DNA from: Rhizobium gallicum bv. gallicum R602sp
GTDB taxonomy: Bacteria; Pseudomonadota; Alphaproteobacteria; Rhizobiales; Rhizobiaceae
Assembly: GCF_000816845.1 (NCBI RefSeq)
Contig: NZ_CP006877.1
Coordinates: 935,501-999,500, forward strand
Length of the DNA stretch: 64,000 nucleotides
Direction: 5' to 3'
Made by a program: the position numbers and the translations under genes. The notes below the pieces were generated by a model. It was not told where the DNA came from, made no database searches, and saw only the letters and a list, made by a program, of their open reading frames with translations. Below, one piece after another: positions 1 through 6,942 of the stretch (position 1 is its first letter; each line of letters begins with the position of its first letter).

Positions 1-115
1 CGTCGGCACGATTGCCGAGGAAACGGCCGCTGCCGTTATCGAACAGCTGATTGGTGGCACAACCGCCAAGACCGACGTTGCTGCTGCTGTCGCAGCCGCC
101 AAGAAGGAGGCTTGA
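1..115 (+). CDS. ATP synthase Fo subunit b' (C-terminal end only)
   Basis: Only the last 37 codons are inside the window, read in the frame starting at base 2 and ending at TGA 113-115. The visible tail is Ala-rich and ends in Lys-Lys-Glu-Ala. The identification rests on position: in rhizobia the b' subunit gene lies directly before the b subunit gene, and here the next start codon comes 3 bases after this stop. The b' subunit would pair with b to form the peripheral stalk that holds the F1 head against the rotating c-ring. The tail alone would not be diagnostic. Confidence 0.7.
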   Translation, partial: VGTIAEETAAAVIEQLIGGTTAKTDVAAAVAAAKKEA

Positions 116-118
116 TCG

Positions 119-604
119 ATGGAATTTGATGCAACTTTCTTCGCCTTTGTCGGCCTCGTCCTGTTCCTGGCCCTCGTCGTCTATCTGAAGGTTCCGGGCA
201 TGATGGCAAAGTCGCTTGACGACCGCGCCGACCAGATCCGCAACGAGCTGGCCGAAGCCAAGCGTCTGCGCGAAGAGGCTCAGCATCTGCTGGCCGAATA
301 CCAGCGAAAGCGCAAGGAAGCGGAAGCGGAGGCTGCGCATATCGTCGCCGCCGCCGAGCGCGAAGCCGAGATGCTGACTGCCGAGGCGAAGAAAAAGACG
401 GAAGAGTTCGTCGCCAACCGCACGGTCCTTTCGGAACAGAAGATCAAGCAGGCGGAAGCCGATGCGATGAAAGCCGTCCGTTCGGCTGCCGTCGATCTGG
501 CGATCAGCGCGGCCGAAACGGTTCTCGCCAAGAAGGCCGACGGCAAGGTCCAGACCGACCTCTTCAAGGGTGCCGTCGGCGAAGTGAAGACGCGCTTGAA
601 CTGA
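119..604 (+). CDS. atpF: ATP synthase Fo subunit b
   Basis: 161 residues, normal size for a rhizobial b subunit. There is one N-terminal membrane helix (about residues 5-24), then a long charged Ala/Glu/Lys/Arg coiled-coil stretch to about residue 140 that would form the right-handed peripheral stalk and contact the delta subunit of F1. The start at 119 lies 3 bases after the b' stop, with the Shine-Dalgarno AAGAAGGAGG inside the end of b', so the two are co-translated. A strong intrinsic terminator follows 23 bases after the stop, marking this as the last gene of the Fo operon. Confidence 0.93.
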   Translation: MEFDATFFAFVGLVLFLALVVYLKVPGMMAKSLDDRADQIRNELAEAKRLREEAQHLLAEYQRKRKEAEAEAAHIVAAAEREAEMLTAEAKKKTEEFVANRTVLSEQKIKQAEADAMKAVRSAAVDLAISAAETVLAKKADGKVQTDLFKGAVGEVKTRLN

Positions 605-626
605 GCGTTCTTTCATGTTGATCTGG

Positions 627-652
627 AAAGGCCCCGGCAACGGGGCTTTTTT
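627..652 (+). terminator. Rho-independent terminator of the ATP synthase Fo operon
   Basis: GCCCCG, loop GCAA, CGGGGC, then six T. It starts 23 bases after the atpF stop. The GCAA tetraloop and T-run make it a classical intrinsic terminator. Confidence 0.9.
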
Positions 653-686
653 ATTGGCGGCGGTGCGGCTGCCCGGAGAGTTGCTG

Positions 687-1448
687 ATGCTGAAGGATGA
701 GACGGGTTCCGGACCGATCTTGCGTGACGGGCTCGTATGGCGCGCCACGCGTCCATGGACTGCGAATGTGCATTCCCTCTTTCGCCACCTGAAGCAGTGC
801 GGCTTCGCTTCAGCGCCGCGATCGGCAGGCTATGATGAGAATTTCGAGCGCGTGACTTTTATTGAGGGCGAGTGCGGCGACCTCGATAGTGTCCAAATGC
901 GCTTGGACACGGTACTGACTTCTGCGGCGCGATTGCTGCGCATCTACCACGATTGCTCGACATCCTTTCAGGGGGCCGCTGAAGGCGCCTGGCAGCTTAA
1001 GCCGAAGCCGCCGTTTGAAGTCATCTGTCACGGCGATTTTGCACCGTACAACGTCGTCATGCGCGACGGCAAAGCGATAGGCATCATCGATTTCGAAGCG
1101 GCACATCCCGGTCCGAGGCTCTGGGATATCGCCTATGCTGTCTATCGATGGGCGCCGCTGTCGAGACATATCGCGGTAGAGAGCATCGTCACGATAGAAA
1201 CGCAGATCAACCGGGCGCGGGACTTCCTCGACGGTTACGGCTTGCCAGCCGATGAACGCGCCGCTTTGCCCGATCTTGTCATCGAGCGTTTGAAGGGGCT
1301 TGTCGCTTTCATGGAAGCGGAAGAGGCGCGGGGATCGGAAAAATACCGCAAGGATATCGAAGACGGCCACCATCGGCTTTTTCGCGATGACATCGGCTAC
1401 ATCCGCGGTCATCGGGCTCAGATCGCGGCCGGTATCATGGCCAATTGA
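687..1448 (+). CDS. Phosphotransferase of the aminoglycoside phosphotransferase (APH)/choline kinase-like fold
   Basis: 253 residues from ATG 687, preceded by CGGAGAG; an in-frame start at 615 would place the atpF terminator inside the gene and is rejected. The catalytic loop HGDFAPYNVV (residues 115-124: His, Asp and Asn of the Brenner motif) and the metal-binding IDFE (about 134-137) are intact, followed by PRLWDIAY. The N-lobe is short for the family. The family transfers the gamma-phosphate of ATP to small hydroxylated substrates; neither sequence nor context gives the substrate, so a resistance role should not be assumed. It lies alone between the ATP synthase terminator and a secreted protein gene, in a place where rnhB often follows atpF directly, so it may be a lineage-specific addition. 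Confidence 0.75.
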   Translation: MLKDETGSGPILRDGLVWRATRPWTANVHSLFRHLKQCGFASAPRSAGYDENFERVTFIEGECGDLDSVQMRLDTVLTSAARLLRIYHDCSTSFQGAAEGAWQLKPKPPFEVICHGDFAPYNVVMRDGKAIGIIDFEAAHPGPRLWDIAYAVYRWAPLSRHIAVESIVTIETQINRARDFLDGYGLPADERAALPDLVIERLKGLVAFMEAEEARGSEKYRKDIEDGHHRLFRDDIGYIRGHRAQIAAGIMAN

Positions 1449-1626
1449 TTGAGCCGGCAGCACGCCGAAGCGGTGAATCCTGCCACAAAGCCGCCGCTTG
1501 ATTGTCGGCAGATCGCCTTCCTATTGCCGCACCGAAAACGCCTGAGAGTCACATTGTCGCCGGATCGTTCCTCAACCCTAACCGGCGGCCAAGGCACTAT
1601 GTCGCCGTCCATGCCACCACAGAGGA

Positions 1627-2082
1627 ATGAATATGATCACACGTTTTACCCCTGTTGCATCGTTGACCGCTGCAGCTCTCAGCTTGATGTTTTTCAGCAG
1701 CCCCGCGTCCGCACAGCAGGCAGCTCCAGCGCAGCAACCGGTTCAAGCGCAACCAGAAGGCAAAGGCGCGGCCGCAGCCGTCAGCGATCAGAAAATCGAG
1801 GCCTTTGCGGTCGCCTATCTTCAGGTTGACCAGGTTAGGCAGGAATACTCGGCCAAGATCGGAGCAACACAGGACACGGCAGCCAAGCAACAGCTGCAGA
1901 CTGAAGCCAGTAAGCAAATGGTACAGGCCGTGGAAGCCTCTCCAGGCATCTCGCTGGATGAGTACAACTCAATTCTAACCGCCGCGCAGAACGATCCGGC
2001 GCTCGTCAAGAGAGTTCAGGAAAAGCTCCAGGAATCTGCGCCCGCGCAGCCGGCGCAGCCGGCGCCCGCGACGCAGCAGTAA
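1627..2082 (+). CDS. Secreted DUF4168 family protein
   Basis: 151 residues. The signal peptide is at 1-29 (hydrophobic core then SPASAQQ), followed by a low-complexity Ala/Gln/Pro linker. A compact helical region (about 55-135) contains the pattern ending in AQNDPALVKRVQEKL that I associate with DUF4168. The C-terminus is again Ala/Pro/Gln rich. The function of DUF4168 is unknown; export to the periplasm is predicted. The ribosome binding site AGAGGA sits very close to ATG 1627; a second ATG at 1633 would have better spacing. It stands alone, with no operon partner. Confidence 0.75.
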   Translation: MNMITRFTPVASLTAAALSLMFFSSPASAQQAAPAQQPVQAQPEGKGAAAAVSDQKIEAFAVAYLQVDQVRQEYSAKIGATQDTAAKQQLQTEASKQMVQAVEASPGISLDEYNSILTAAQNDPALVKRVQEKLQESAPAQPAQPAPATQQ

Positions 2083-2247
2083 GCTGGGCGCCGGGACTGC
2101 ACTTGTGCTGTTCTGGTTCCATTGAAGCGGTCCGAATGACCGCTTCAATCATCGCGTGCGAACGCATGATGCTGCTTCTATGAACGGCAATATAGAGTTC
2201 GGTCTCATGGAAGCTCGGTCTCGTGGACAGGTTTGCAGCGGCAGCAG

Positions 2248-2940
2248 TTACTCTTCCAGCATTTCGTCCATCGTGGCGCCTTCGGTTCCGTTCTTCTTCA
2301 ACGGCCGGAAGCTCATGCGGTGAAGCGAGCAGGGGCCATGCCGCTCGATGCCGGCGCGGTGCTGCGCCGTGCCATAACCCACATGCGCGGCAAAGCCGTA
2401 ATCGGGGAAGACGGCATCTGCACGGGCCATCATCCGGTCGCGGGTCACCTTGGCAACGATAGAGGCGGCGGCGATGGAGACCGAGCGGGCATCGCCCTTG
2501 ACCACCGCTTGGCCCGGGCACTCCAGCCCCGGCGGTACGTCGAGGCCATCGGTCAGTACATAGCTTGCAGGAATAGCAAGGCCGCAGATTGCCCGGCGCA
2601 TGGCGTCGAGGCTCGCCTTGCGGATATCCGTGAGGTCGATGTGTGTTGAACTCGACGATGCGATGGAAACCGTCGCGGTAGCGAGGATCTGGGCGAAAAG
2701 TTGTTCGCGCCGTTGCGCCGAAAGCTGCTTGGAATCGTTCAGCCCGTCCGGGATACGCCTGGGATCAAGAATGACGGCAGCGGCGACGACAGGTCCGGCC
2801 AAAGGGCCGCGCCCTGCTTCATCGGCGCCAGCGACCGGCCAGTGACCGGCCTTGCGTGCCTTCAGTTCCAGCTTGAAGTCCGGGACGAGCGGCACCTCTT
2901 CGAAAAGCAGAGGAGAATCGGGTGACGTGCGAGGTTTCAT
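2248..2940 (-). CDS. rnhB: Ribonuclease HII
   Basis: 230 residues from ATG 2940. It removes RNA from RNA-DNA hybrids and cleaves at single embedded ribonucleotides. The family signature [20 protein letters not shown] carries the first two catalytic acidic residues (Asp-Glu of DEAGRGP). DSKQLS and the later catalytic Asp in VLTDGLD follow, and the C-terminus has [10 protein letters not shown] and HRMSF. A longer reading frame extends upstream to 3048 but adds a Pro/Arg-rich, unconserved leader; GAGG lies 9 bases before ATG 2940. In rhizobia rnhB is commonly found just after the ATP synthase Fo genes, which fits this location. Confidence 0.93.
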   Translation of the reverse strand: MKPRTSPDSPLLFEEVPLVPDFKLELKARKAGHWPVAGADEAGRGPLAGPVVAAAVILDPRRIPDGLNDSKQLSAQRREQLFAQILATATVSIASSSSTHIDLTDIRKASLDAMRRAICGLAIPASYVLTDGLDVPPGLECPGQAVVKGDARSVSIAAASIVAKVTRDRMMARADAVFPDYGFAAHVGYGTAQHRAGIERHGPCSLHRMSFRPLKKNGTEGATMDEMLEE

Positions 2941-3134
2941 GCGGCTGAACCTCGCACGCCAACCCGATTTCCTGCAAGCCCCCGGATCAGGGCGGCGCAC
3001 CGGGGGCTCAGGCCGCAAAACGGGCAGGGGAGCCGTTTGCGGCGGCAAGAAGCCAGGGCGGCGGCCTCCTGCGGGGTAACTCGTTATGGCATTCCCCGGG
3101 CGGCCTCAGGCAACACCCGCGCCCGGACGGGCTG

Positions 3135-4292
3135 CTAAAGCAGCGAAAGCTGCACGCCGCTGCCATCCGGCGGCACGAAAAGATCATCGCGAAGCGGCAT
3201 GCTGCGCCTTGTCATGCCGAGCCGTTTCGTCGCCATCTCGAAGCGGCGGGCGAGCTGCCAGGCATAGGGGCCGGCGCCTTTCATGCGCTTGCCGAATTCT
3301 GCGTCGTAGTCCTTGCCGCCGCGCATCGAGCGGACCAGCGACATCACGTGCCGGTAGCGATCCGGATAGTTCTGCAGCAGCCAGTCGCGGAAAAGCGGCG
3401 CGACTTCCAGCGGCAGGCGCAGGATCACGTAGCCCGCCTCCAGCGCACCGGCAACCTTTGCCGCGTCGAGAATGCGTTCCAGCTCGTGGTCGTTCAGCGC
3501 GGGGATCATCGGAGCGGCCATCACCGAGGTCGGGATGCCCGCCTCTGTCAGGGCCTGGATCGCCTCCAGCCGGCGCGGCGGCGTTGCGGCGCGCGGTTCC
3601 ATCGCACGAGCGAGCTTGCGGTCGAGCGTGGTCAGCGAAAGCGCGGCACGCACAAGGTTCTTGGCTGCCATCTCCTGCAGGATGTCGATATCGCGCAGAA
3701 TCAGCGCCGACTTGGTAACGATCGAGACCGGATGGTTCGCCTTGTTCAGCACTTCGAGGATCTGCCGCATGATACGCCATTCCTTCTCGATCGGCTGGTA
3801 GGGATCGGTATTGGTTCCGATGGCGATGACCCGCGGCTTGTAGCCGGGCCTCGCGAGCTCGCGCTCCAAAAGTTTGGCCGCATCCGGTTTGGCAAACAGC
3901 CTGGCTTCGAAATCGAGGCCCGCCGAAAGCCCCATATAGGCATGCGTCGGCCGGGCGAAGCAGTAGATGCAGCCGTGTTCGCAGCCGCGATAGGGATTGA
4001 TCGAACGGTCGAACGGAACGTCCGGCGACTCGTTGCGGGTAATCGCCGTGCGCGGCTTTTCGATCTGCACTTCGGTCTTGAAGGGGGGCAGTTCTTCCAG
4101 CGTTTGCCAGCCGTCGTCGAAGGCCTCGCGGTGCATCGGCTCGAAGCGCCCGCTGGGGTTCAGTCCAGCCGCACGGCCGCGGCGCCGGTCGCCCTCGATG
4201 CGAAGGCCGGAAGAGGCGATCAACGCTTCGGCAACATCCGCCGTATTGGCAGGCGCAAACGCAGCCTGCCCTGCAAGGGACTGTTCGTTCAT
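3135..4292 (-). CDS. PA0069-family (spore photoproduct lyase-like) radical SAM protein
   Basis: 385 residues from ATG 4292, chosen because GGGAGAA precedes it at ideal spacing; an in-frame ATG at 4316 lacks a site. The radical SAM iron-sulfur motif is Cys-X3-Cys-X2-Cys in YRGCEHGCIYCFARPTH, about residue 105. NTDPYQPIEKEWR and the final Arg/Lys-rich tail match the PA0069/Rv2578c group, which is distantly related to spore photoproduct lyase. The reaction is not established for this group. A perfect GAAC-N7-GAAC motif sits 69 bases upstream, so the gene may be under LexA control, which would favour a DNA-damage role. It is divergent from the glycosyltransferase-like gene at 4430. Confidence 0.85.
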   Translation of the reverse strand: MNEQSLAGQAAFAPANTADVAEALIASSGLRIEGDRRRGRAAGLNPSGRFEPMHREAFDDGWQTLEELPPFKTEVQIEKPRTAITRNESPDVPFDRSINPYRGCEHGCIYCFARPTHAYMGLSAGLDFEARLFAKPDAAKLLERELARPGYKPRVIAIGTNTDPYQPIEKEWRIMRQILEVLNKANHPVSIVTKSALILRDIDILQEMAAKNLVRAALSLTTLDRKLARAMEPRAATPPRRLEAIQALTEAGIPTSVMAAPMIPALNDHELERILDAAKVAGALEAGYVILRLPLEVAPLFRDWLLQNYPDRYRHVMSLVRSMRGGKDYDAEFGKRMKGAGPYAWQLARRFEMATKRLGMTRRSMPLRDDLFVPPDGSGVQLSLL

Positions 4293-4360
4293 TCGGTTCT
4301 CCCGGGACAAGGCCATTGCCGTCGTCCGTCTTGATGATTAAATTCCTATCGAGAAAAAGA

Positions 4361-4375
4361 GAACAATGCAAGAAC
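4361..4375 (-). promoter_or_regulatory. Putative LexA (SOS) operator upstream of the radical SAM gene
   Basis: GAACAATGCAAGAAC, an exact GAAC-N7-GAAC direct repeat (GTTC-N7-GTTC on the other strand), the known LexA box of alphaproteobacteria. On the minus strand it overlaps a candidate -35 (TTGTTC), followed 18 bases later by TTTAAT as -10, a position where LexA would block RNA polymerase. It lies 69 bases before the radical SAM start and 55 bases before the divergent plus-strand gene. Confidence 0.65.
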
Positions 4376-4429
4376 AAAATGAGGAAAGACATGCTGGCAA
4401 ATTTTTGTGCGGCGCTTTATAAATAGGCA

Positions 4430-4948
4430 ATGTTGACGGTTGTTTTGGAGTGCCAGGATCAGGAACCTGAGCTGGCGCAGACTTTATCGGTGCTGGTGGC
4501 GGGTGCAGTCGAAGGGCTCGTAAGCGACGTGGTCGTGCTCGATCACGGCTCGCGCGATGGTACATCCAGGGTGGCGGACGCGGCTGGGTGCCGGTTCCAT
4601 TCGCAATGGGATATCAAGGATGTATTTCGCTCGGCCCGCGGCGAGTGGCTACTTTTCGTCGAACCTGGCGCCCGGCCGCAGACTGGTTGGATAGACGAGA
4701 TCGCCGAATACGTCGCCCTCAACAAAGTTCCGGCGCGTTTCACCGCCTCGCGCGGATACAGGCGCCCGTTTTTCCAGCGTGTAGGCCGGTCGCTGCCGCC
4801 GCTGGAACTCGGCCTTCTCCTGTCGAAGAAACACGCGATTGCCGCCGCAAGAAGCGGAATGCGCCTTTCCGAATTTGCCAAGGGGCAGAAGCTGCGCAAG
4901 CTTTCCAGCGAACTAATTCCCTCCTGGGTCGCCCGCGCCGCACGATAG
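4430..4948 (+). CDS. Glycosyltransferase family 2-like protein (GT-A N-terminal part)
   Basis: 172 residues, much shorter than normal GT2 enzymes (usually 230 or more). The N-terminus resembles a GT-A nucleotide-sugar binding domain: VVLECQDQEPELAQTLSVL, then VVVLDHGSRDGTSRVADAAG in place of the usual DDGSxDGT. WLLFVEPGARPQTGWIDEI resembles the acceptor-side segment. The canonical DXD is replaced (FVEPGAR), so catalytic activity is uncertain. The C-terminus is basic with no membrane helix. The ribosome binding site is weak. It is divergent from the radical SAM gene. Confidence 0.6.
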   Translation: MLTVVLECQDQEPELAQTLSVLVAGAVEGLVSDVVVLDHGSRDGTSRVADAAGCRFHSQWDIKDVFRSARGEWLLFVEPGARPQTGWIDEIAEYVALNKVPARFTASRGYRRPFFQRVGRSLPPLELGLLLSKKHAIAAARSGMRLSEFAKGQKLRKLSSELIPSWVARAAR

Positions 4949-5135
4949 CGCGCAAACTTTGCAGCACCCGCGCTAAAGATGGCGCCCGATACGATTTCGC
5001 GCTATAATTCAGCCATGGCGCCGCCCGAGCGCCCCCGCTTCTTGGCGGCCGACCATGGAATTGCCGACAGACGGCAGAACAGGTCACAGCGGAAGTCTCC
5101 TCTTCTGCCGGGTTTCCGGCGAAAGGAGGTGCGTC

Positions 5136-5450
5136 ATGAAACGCAATATGATCCGCGGCCTGCTGGCCGTCATATTGACGACATTGGTGATCGCGCATCC
5201 GCATTCGGCAGCATCGCAGATGATGCGCAGTTGCGCAGGCCGATCCGAGGTCGTCGAGTTCCTGGACAAGAACTTCGCCGAAAAGCTCACCGCGGTCGGA
5301 CTGATCAACCAGAACGCCATTCTTGAGGTCTATGCCGCCAAGAGCGGCACCTGGACACTCATCATTACGGATGTTCACGGCGTCAGCTGCTTCCTGCTGT
5401 CGGGTGACAGCTGGGAAACGATACCCACTCTGCCGGGCTTGGATACATAG
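5136..5450 (+). CDS. Small secreted protein of unknown function
   Basis: 104 residues. ATG 5136 is preceded by a strong GAAAGGAGG at 7-base spacing, which rejects the upstream in-frame start at 5055. The signal peptide is at 1-30 (basic MKRN, hydrophobic stretch, SAASQ). The mature part has two cysteines (RSCAGR and VSCFLL) that could form a disulfide, and a beta-rich pattern (ILEVYAAKSGTWTLIIT). I do not recognise a named family; short exported proteins of this pattern occur in alphaproteobacteria. The gene is convergent with moaB, with a hairpin between the two stops. Confidence 0.7.
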   Translation: MKRNMIRGLLAVILTTLVIAHPHSAASQMMRSCAGRSEVVEFLDKNFAEKLTAVGLINQNAILEVYAAKSGTWTLIITDVHGVSCFLLSGDSWETIPTLPGLDT

Positions 5451-5454
5451 CGAA

Positions 5455-5490
5455 CCCAGGCTGCTGCCATGGCGCATCCTGGGCAGCAGC
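5455..5490. terminator. Hairpin between convergent genes
   Basis: GCTGCTGCC pairs with GGCAGCAGC around a 13-base loop, and CCCAGG/CCTGGG offers an alternative pairing. It lies between the secreted protein stop (5450) and the moaB stop (5498). There is no long T-run on either strand, so termination is only inferred. Confidence 0.4.
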
Positions 5491-5497
5491 GCGCCTT

Positions 5498-6049
5498 CTA
5501 CTTCCCCATGCCGCGCTTCATGTGCTCGTCGAGCCGCGGCATGATCTCCACGAAATTGCAGGGCATGTGGCGGTAGTCAAGCTGCGCCTTCAAGATGCCG
5601 TCCCAGGCGTCCTTGCAGGCGCCAGGCGAGCCCGGGAGCACGAAGATGAAGGTCGCCTTGGCAACCCCTGCCGTTGCCCGCGATTGGATCGTCGACGTGC
5701 CGATCTTGTCGTAGGAGACGCGGTGGAAGACTGCCGAGAAGCCGTCCATGCGCTTCTCGAACAGCGGCTCCAGCGCCTCGGGCGTGACGTCGCGGCCGGT
5801 CAGGCCGGTGCCGCCGGTGGTGATCACGACGTCGATGCCGTGCGTCTCCGTCCAGGCGTTGACCTGGGCAGCGATCGCCACCTTGTCGTCGCGCACGATG
5901 GCGCGGTCCATCAGCTTGTGGCCGGCCTCGGCGATGCGCGCCACAAGTGTGTCGCCGGATTTGTCGTTCTCCAGCGTGCGCGTGTCCGAAACCGTCAGAA
6001 CGGCGATGCCGACGGGAATGAACGGCCGCTGTTCGTCGATACCTGCCAT
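5498..6049 (-). CDS. moaB: Molybdenum cofactor biosynthesis protein B (MoaB/MogA fold)
   Basis: 183 residues from ATG 6049, or one residue longer from GTG 6052. The MPT-binding signature VVITTGGTGLTGRDVTPEAL lies at about 74-93, with the conserved acidic residues; LPGSPGACKDAWDGIL is the second conserved block. The MoaB/MogA family adenylylates molybdopterin before metal insertion, although MoaB itself has no demonstrated essential role in E. coli. Its start overlaps the ispE stop as TGATG, so the two genes are translationally coupled. There is no metabolic link between molybdopterin and isoprenoids; the pairing is operon economy. Confidence 0.9.
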   Translation of the reverse strand: MAGIDEQRPFIPVGIAVLTVSDTRTLENDKSGDTLVARIAEAGHKLMDRAIVRDDKVAIAAQVNAWTETHGIDVVITTGGTGLTGRDVTPEALEPLFEKRMDGFSAVFHRVSYDKIGTSTIQSRATAGVAKATFIFVLPGSPGACKDAWDGILKAQLDYRHMPCNFVEIMPRLDEHMKRGMGK

Positions 6050-6936
6050 CACCTGTCTCCCGAAAGCGTTTCCGTCGCCTGGAAATACCAGTCCGGCCGT
6101 TCTCTGTGAAGCTTTGCCGCGGCCGCTCGGGCTGTTTCAATCGAGCCGAAGATGCCGAAACAGGTTGCGCCGGAGCCGGACATGCGGACAAGTCTTGCGC
6201 CTGCGTCCTTCAATGCGGCCGACACATCTTCGATCTCGGGAACAAGCCTGCGGGCAGGCGGCTCGAGATCGTTCCGGTTGGCCCCGATCGCCGCCAGCCA
6301 GTCGCTGCCCCGCAAGGCAAGCGGCGGGTTGTTCTTCGCCGTCAGCATCCGGAATATCTCGGGCGTCGAGACCGCCTTCAGCGGATTGGCCAGCACGATC
6401 GCAAAAGAGGGCAAGGCAACGGGCTCGATCTGGTCGCCAATCCCGCGCGCAATCAGCGGCCGGTTCGCGAGGCACATGGGAACGTCGGCGCCAAGTCTGA
6501 GAGCGATCGCCGACAGCCTCCCGCCGGGCAGGCGGAGGCTCCAAAGCCGCATGAGGCCGCGAAGGGCGGCTGCCGCATCCGCGGAACCGCCCCCGATACC
6601 AGAGGCGATCGGAAGGTTTTTTTCGAGATGGATATGGACCGGCGGTGCATGGTCGCCCTGCGCCAGCGCTGCCTGGCGAAGCATGTCGCGCGCCTTGAGC
6701 ACCAGATTGCTGCGCGAACCGATGTCGAGAGCGGGGCCGAACCGTCCGCTGATCGTGAATTCGTCCGATGGCGAAGGGGCAAAGCCCAGCCTGTCGCCGT
6801 GGCCGGCAAAGGTCACCAGCATGTCCAGCAGATGATAGCCGTCGGCTTTCTGGCCCGTCACGTGCAGGGCAAGATTGATCTTAGCGAAAGCATCTTCGGT
6901 AACCGCGAAGCCGCCGCCCATGCCCGCACCAGGCAT
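6049..6936 (-). CDS. ispE: 4-diphosphocytidyl-2-C-methyl-D-erythritol kinase
   Basis: 295 residues. GHMP kinase that phosphorylates CDP-methylerythritol at the 2-hydroxyl in the MEP isoprenoid pathway. Seen: the N-terminal AFAKINLALHVTGQKADGYH with the substrate-binding Lys, the ATP-binding glycine loop PIASGIGGGSADAAAALRGL (about 111-130), the DVPMCL segment with the catalytic Asp, and the C-terminal MSGSGATCFGIF. The pathway's first enzyme gene, dxs, is also in this window (51120). The gene lies 6 bases after the TPR protein stop and overlaps moaB, forming a TPR-ispE-moaB operon. Confidence 0.95.
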   Translation of the reverse strand: MPGAGMGGGFAVTEDAFAKINLALHVTGQKADGYHLLDMLVTFAGHGDRLGFAPSPSDEFTISGRFGPALDIGSRSNLVLKARDMLRQAALAQGDHAPPVHIHLEKNLPIASGIGGGSADAAAALRGLMRLWSLRLPGGRLSAIALRLGADVPMCLANRPLIARGIGDQIEPVALPSFAIVLANPLKAVSTPEIFRMLTAKNNPPLALRGSDWLAAIGANRNDLEPPARRLVPEIEDVSAALKDAGARLVRMSGSGATCFGIFGSIETARAAAAKLHRERPDWYFQATETLSGDR

Positions 6937-6942
6937 GGGTTG

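Noticed and set aside
3184..4392. Long 402-codon minus-strand frame over the radical SAM gene
   Set aside because: Shadow frame; the overlapping frame has the radical SAM cysteines and family motifs.
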